A stretch of 9,067 nt of DNA from Desulfuromonadales bacterium (GTDB lineage Bacteria > Desulfobacterota > Desulfuromonadia > Desulfuromonadales > UBA2294): the NCBI GenBank assembly GCA_030591795.1, contig JAUVAJ010000045.1, positions 1 to 9,067 of the forward strand, in the 5' to 3' direction. Shown piece by piece: positions 7,698 to 9,067 of the stretch (its first letter is position 1; each line of letters starts with the position of its first letter). Position numbers and translations under genes: made by a program. The notes beneath the pieces are model-generated. The model was not told the origin of the DNA and made no database searches. It saw nothing but the letters and a program-made list of their open reading frames with translations.

Positions 7698-8201
7698 TTA
7701 AACATCGCGCTTCGAGATGATGACAGCACCAACGATGGCAACCAGCAACAGAATCGAAGCAATTTCGAAGGGAAGCAAGAAATCAGTGAACATGGCTTTA
7801 CCGATTAACTCAGTATGTCCGTAGCTCTTGATCAACTCGCTGGTTACCTCTCCACCAGTTCCCGAAACGTCACCTCGACGAAGGAAAGCATTGGTAAGCA
7901 GTAACATCAACGCTGCCAGCACGCCACCTGCAGCCATCCCGCGGGAATTCGAGCTTTTTCCTATACTACCCAGATTGAGCAGCATGATAACAAAGATCAC
8001 CAGAACCATAATAGCGCCGGCATAAACCATAATCTGAATGGCTGCCATGAAGGGACATTCCAACATGATGTACAGCACCGCCAGGCAGATGAAGGTCGAG
8101 ACCAGGTTCAATGCACTGTTGATCGGGTTACGGCATTTTATTACAAAAATCGCCGAAACAATCGCAACCAGTGCAGTGAGATAAAAAAGAATGGCTTCCA
8201 T
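7698..8201 (-). CDS. nuoJ: NADH-quinone oxidoreductase subunit J (membrane subunit)
   Basis: NuoJ, homologue of mitochondrial ND6, is a five-helix membrane subunit between NuoH/NuoA and NuoK/NuoN. The 167-residue product is typical for the family (E. coli 184). The first helix and the CRNPINSALNLV segment (23-34) match the family N-terminus. The hallmark third helix reads MVYAGAIMVLVIFVIML (58-74), the region whose pi-bulge rearranges during turnover. A polar loop (about 108-135) precedes a last helix with LPFEIASILLLVAIVGAV (143-160). The start is preceded by AAGGAG (8212-8217) about 10 nt upstream. The gene is only 17 nt from nuoI and 27 nt from nuoK, consistent with one transcript. Confidence 0.96.
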   Translation of the reverse strand: MEAILFYLTALVAIVSAIFVIKCRNPINSALNLVSTFICLAVLYIMLECPFMAAIQIMVYAGAIMVLVIFVIMLLNLGSIGKSSNSRGMAAGGVLAALMLLLTNAFLRRGDVSGTGGEVTSELIKSYGHTELIGKAMFTDFLLPFEIASILLLVAIVGAVIISKRDV

Positions 8202-8218
8202 GATTATGCAGCTCCTTC

Positions 8219-8617
8219 TTACGACTTGAGAAGACGTTCCTTATCGAAGTTAAAATCTTCCCGTTTGAAATCGGCCAGTTCATAAGCAGCGGTCATCTCT
8301 ATTGCTTCAACCGGACAAGCTTCAACACAGTAGCCGCAAAAGATACAACGCAGCAGGTCGATTTCGTATACCCTCGGATACTTTTCACCCTCTTCGTTCT
8401 CTGCCGACTCAACAGTGATACATTTTGCCGGACATACGGTCGGACAGAGATAGCAGGCGACACATTTCTCGCGATGCTGGGTCGGAACCAATCGGTGCAA
8501 ACCACGGAAACGGGGTGCTATTTCCAATCTCTCTTTCGGGTACTGCACCGTTGTGGTATTCCCAGGCAACAGGTGCTTCAGTGTAATACCTAAGCCTTTG
8601 GCTAGCTCTTTAAACAT
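8219..8617 (-). CDS. nuoI: NADH-quinone oxidoreductase subunit I (two 4Fe-4S ferredoxin-type subunit)
   Basis: NuoI is the peripheral-arm subunit that carries clusters N6a and N6b and passes electrons to cluster N2 in NuoB next to the quinone. The 132-residue product has two classic CxxCxxCxxxCP motifs: C52, C55, C58, C62 (CVACYLCPTVCP) and C91, C94, C97, C101 (CIFCGYCVEACP). By the usual ferredoxin arrangement each cluster takes three Cys from one motif and the fourth from the other. An N-terminal segment (about 1-45) with TLKHLLPGN and APRFRGLHRL fits the part that contacts the membrane subunits. It is shorter than E. coli NuoI (180 residues) because it lacks a long C-terminal extension, which is common in other bacteria. 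The start has AGAGGA (8623-8628) 5 nt upstream. It lies 28 nt after nuoH. Confidence 0.97.
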   Translation of the reverse strand: MFKELAKGLGITLKHLLPGNTTTVQYPKERLEIAPRFRGLHRLVPTQHREKCVACYLCPTVCPAKCITVESAENEEGEKYPRVYEIDLLRCIFCGYCVEACPVEAIEMTAAYELADFKREDFNFDKERLLKS

Positions 8618-8645
8618 ATCTATCCTCTATCTACGCAACGTGTGA

Positions 8646-9067
8646 TTACTGCCAGAGAAGGACTGCAAATCCTGTTACCAAGACATTTGCAAGCGCCAAG
8701 GGAAGCATAATTTTCCAACCCAAGAACATCAACTGGTCGTAACGGAGACGCGGGAAAGTCGCCCGAATCCAGATAAAGACGAACATGAATGCGAAGACCT
8801 TGAACAGGAAGTTCATCCAGCTGAAGAACGGTCCGTCCCATCCACCAAGAAACAATGTTGCACCGATCGCTGAAATAGTAATCATATTGGCATACTCACC
8901 CATGAAGAACAGAGCGTACTTCATAGAGGAATATTCGGTACAGAAACCGGAGACCAACTCAGTTTCAGCTTCTGGAAGGTCAAATGGAGTCCGGTTAATT
9001 TCAGCTAAGGAACTGATAAAAAACAGTCCGAATGCCAGTGGCTGCGTAAATATATACCAGTTGTGAA
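8646..9067 (-). CDS. nuoH: NADH-quinone oxidoreductase subunit H, C-terminal part (5' end cut by window edge)
   Basis: NuoH (ND1 homologue) anchors the peripheral arm to the membrane and forms much of the quinone-binding chamber and its entry. The window holds the last 139 residues of a protein usually about 330-350 long. The diagnostic charged loop is present, [20 protein letters not shown], followed by [20 protein letters not shown], the most conserved part of the family and lining the quinone cavity. The last helices and the typical [19 protein letters not shown] segment follow, and the protein ends LLWQ. The frame stays open to the window edge, so the start is not visible. Two nucleotides at the edge belong to an incomplete codon. 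It is the first gene of the visible nuo cluster in transcription order, and nuoA-G are expected upstream, outside the window. Confidence 0.97.
   Translation of the reverse strand, partial: HNWYIFTQPLAFGLFFISSLAEINRTPFDLPEAETELVSGFCTEYSSMKYALFFMGEYANMITISAIGATLFLGGWDGPFFSWMNFLFKVFAFMFVFIWIRATFPRLRYDQLMFLGWKIMLPLALANVLVTGFAVLLWQ

Noticed and set aside
1..9067. Possible undescribed multi-gene system
   Set aside because: All space is accounted for by nuoH-N, a UbiD-family gene and recQ. No unexplained gene, repeat array or mobile element is present. The only unusual elements are the altered UbiD residues and the ubiD-recQ arrangement.

Overview
The window is a nearly fully coding stretch of bacterial chromosome in which every supported gene lies on the minus strand. 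Read in the direction of transcription (from position 9067 down to 1), it holds the 3' half of a proton-pumping NADH:quinone oxidoreductase (complex I) operon: nuoH (5' end cut by the window edge), nuoI, nuoJ, nuoK, nuoL, nuoM and nuoN. A strong intrinsic terminator follows, then a UbiD-family decarboxylase-like gene, then recQ (3' end cut by the window edge).

The gene order H-I-J-K-L-M-N is the standard bacterial nuo order. The protein style suggests a deltaproteobacterium of the Desulfuromonadales (Desulfuromonas/Pelobacter/Geobacter relatives): a short 132-residue NuoI, and a NuoL with a His-rich loop before the DPQDMRNMGG motif. This placement is an inference from protein style and moderate GC content, not a database result. 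Such organisms normally use menaquinone as the complex I acceptor.

Layout: 8646-9067 is the nuoH C-terminal part, with the quinone-site loop and last membrane helices. 8219-8617 is nuoI, which carries two 4Fe-4S clusters in the peripheral arm. 7698-8201 is nuoJ and 7368-7670 is nuoK, the small membrane subunits of the E-channel. 5361-7325 (nuoL), 3756-5315 (nuoM) and 2250-3713 (nuoN) are the three antiporter-like pump subunits. The genes are separated by 17-45 nt and each has a recognisable Shine-Dalgarno sequence, so they look like one transcript with independent translation starts. No promoter is visible here; it should lie upstream of nuoA, outside the window. A perfect 11-bp hairpin plus T tract at 2196-2227 ends the operon.

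After the terminator come a compact UbiD-like gene (826-2160) and, 5 nt later, recQ (1-820). Both lack a clear Shine-Dalgarno sequence and neither has a convincing promoter. The UbiD-like protein keeps several active-site residues, but by motif alignment it appears to have Gly at a metal-ligand His position and Asn at a catalytic acid position. This is the most unusual point in the window. There are no RNA genes, mobile elements, CRISPR arrays or gaps over 300 nt, and I see no undescribed multi-gene system.
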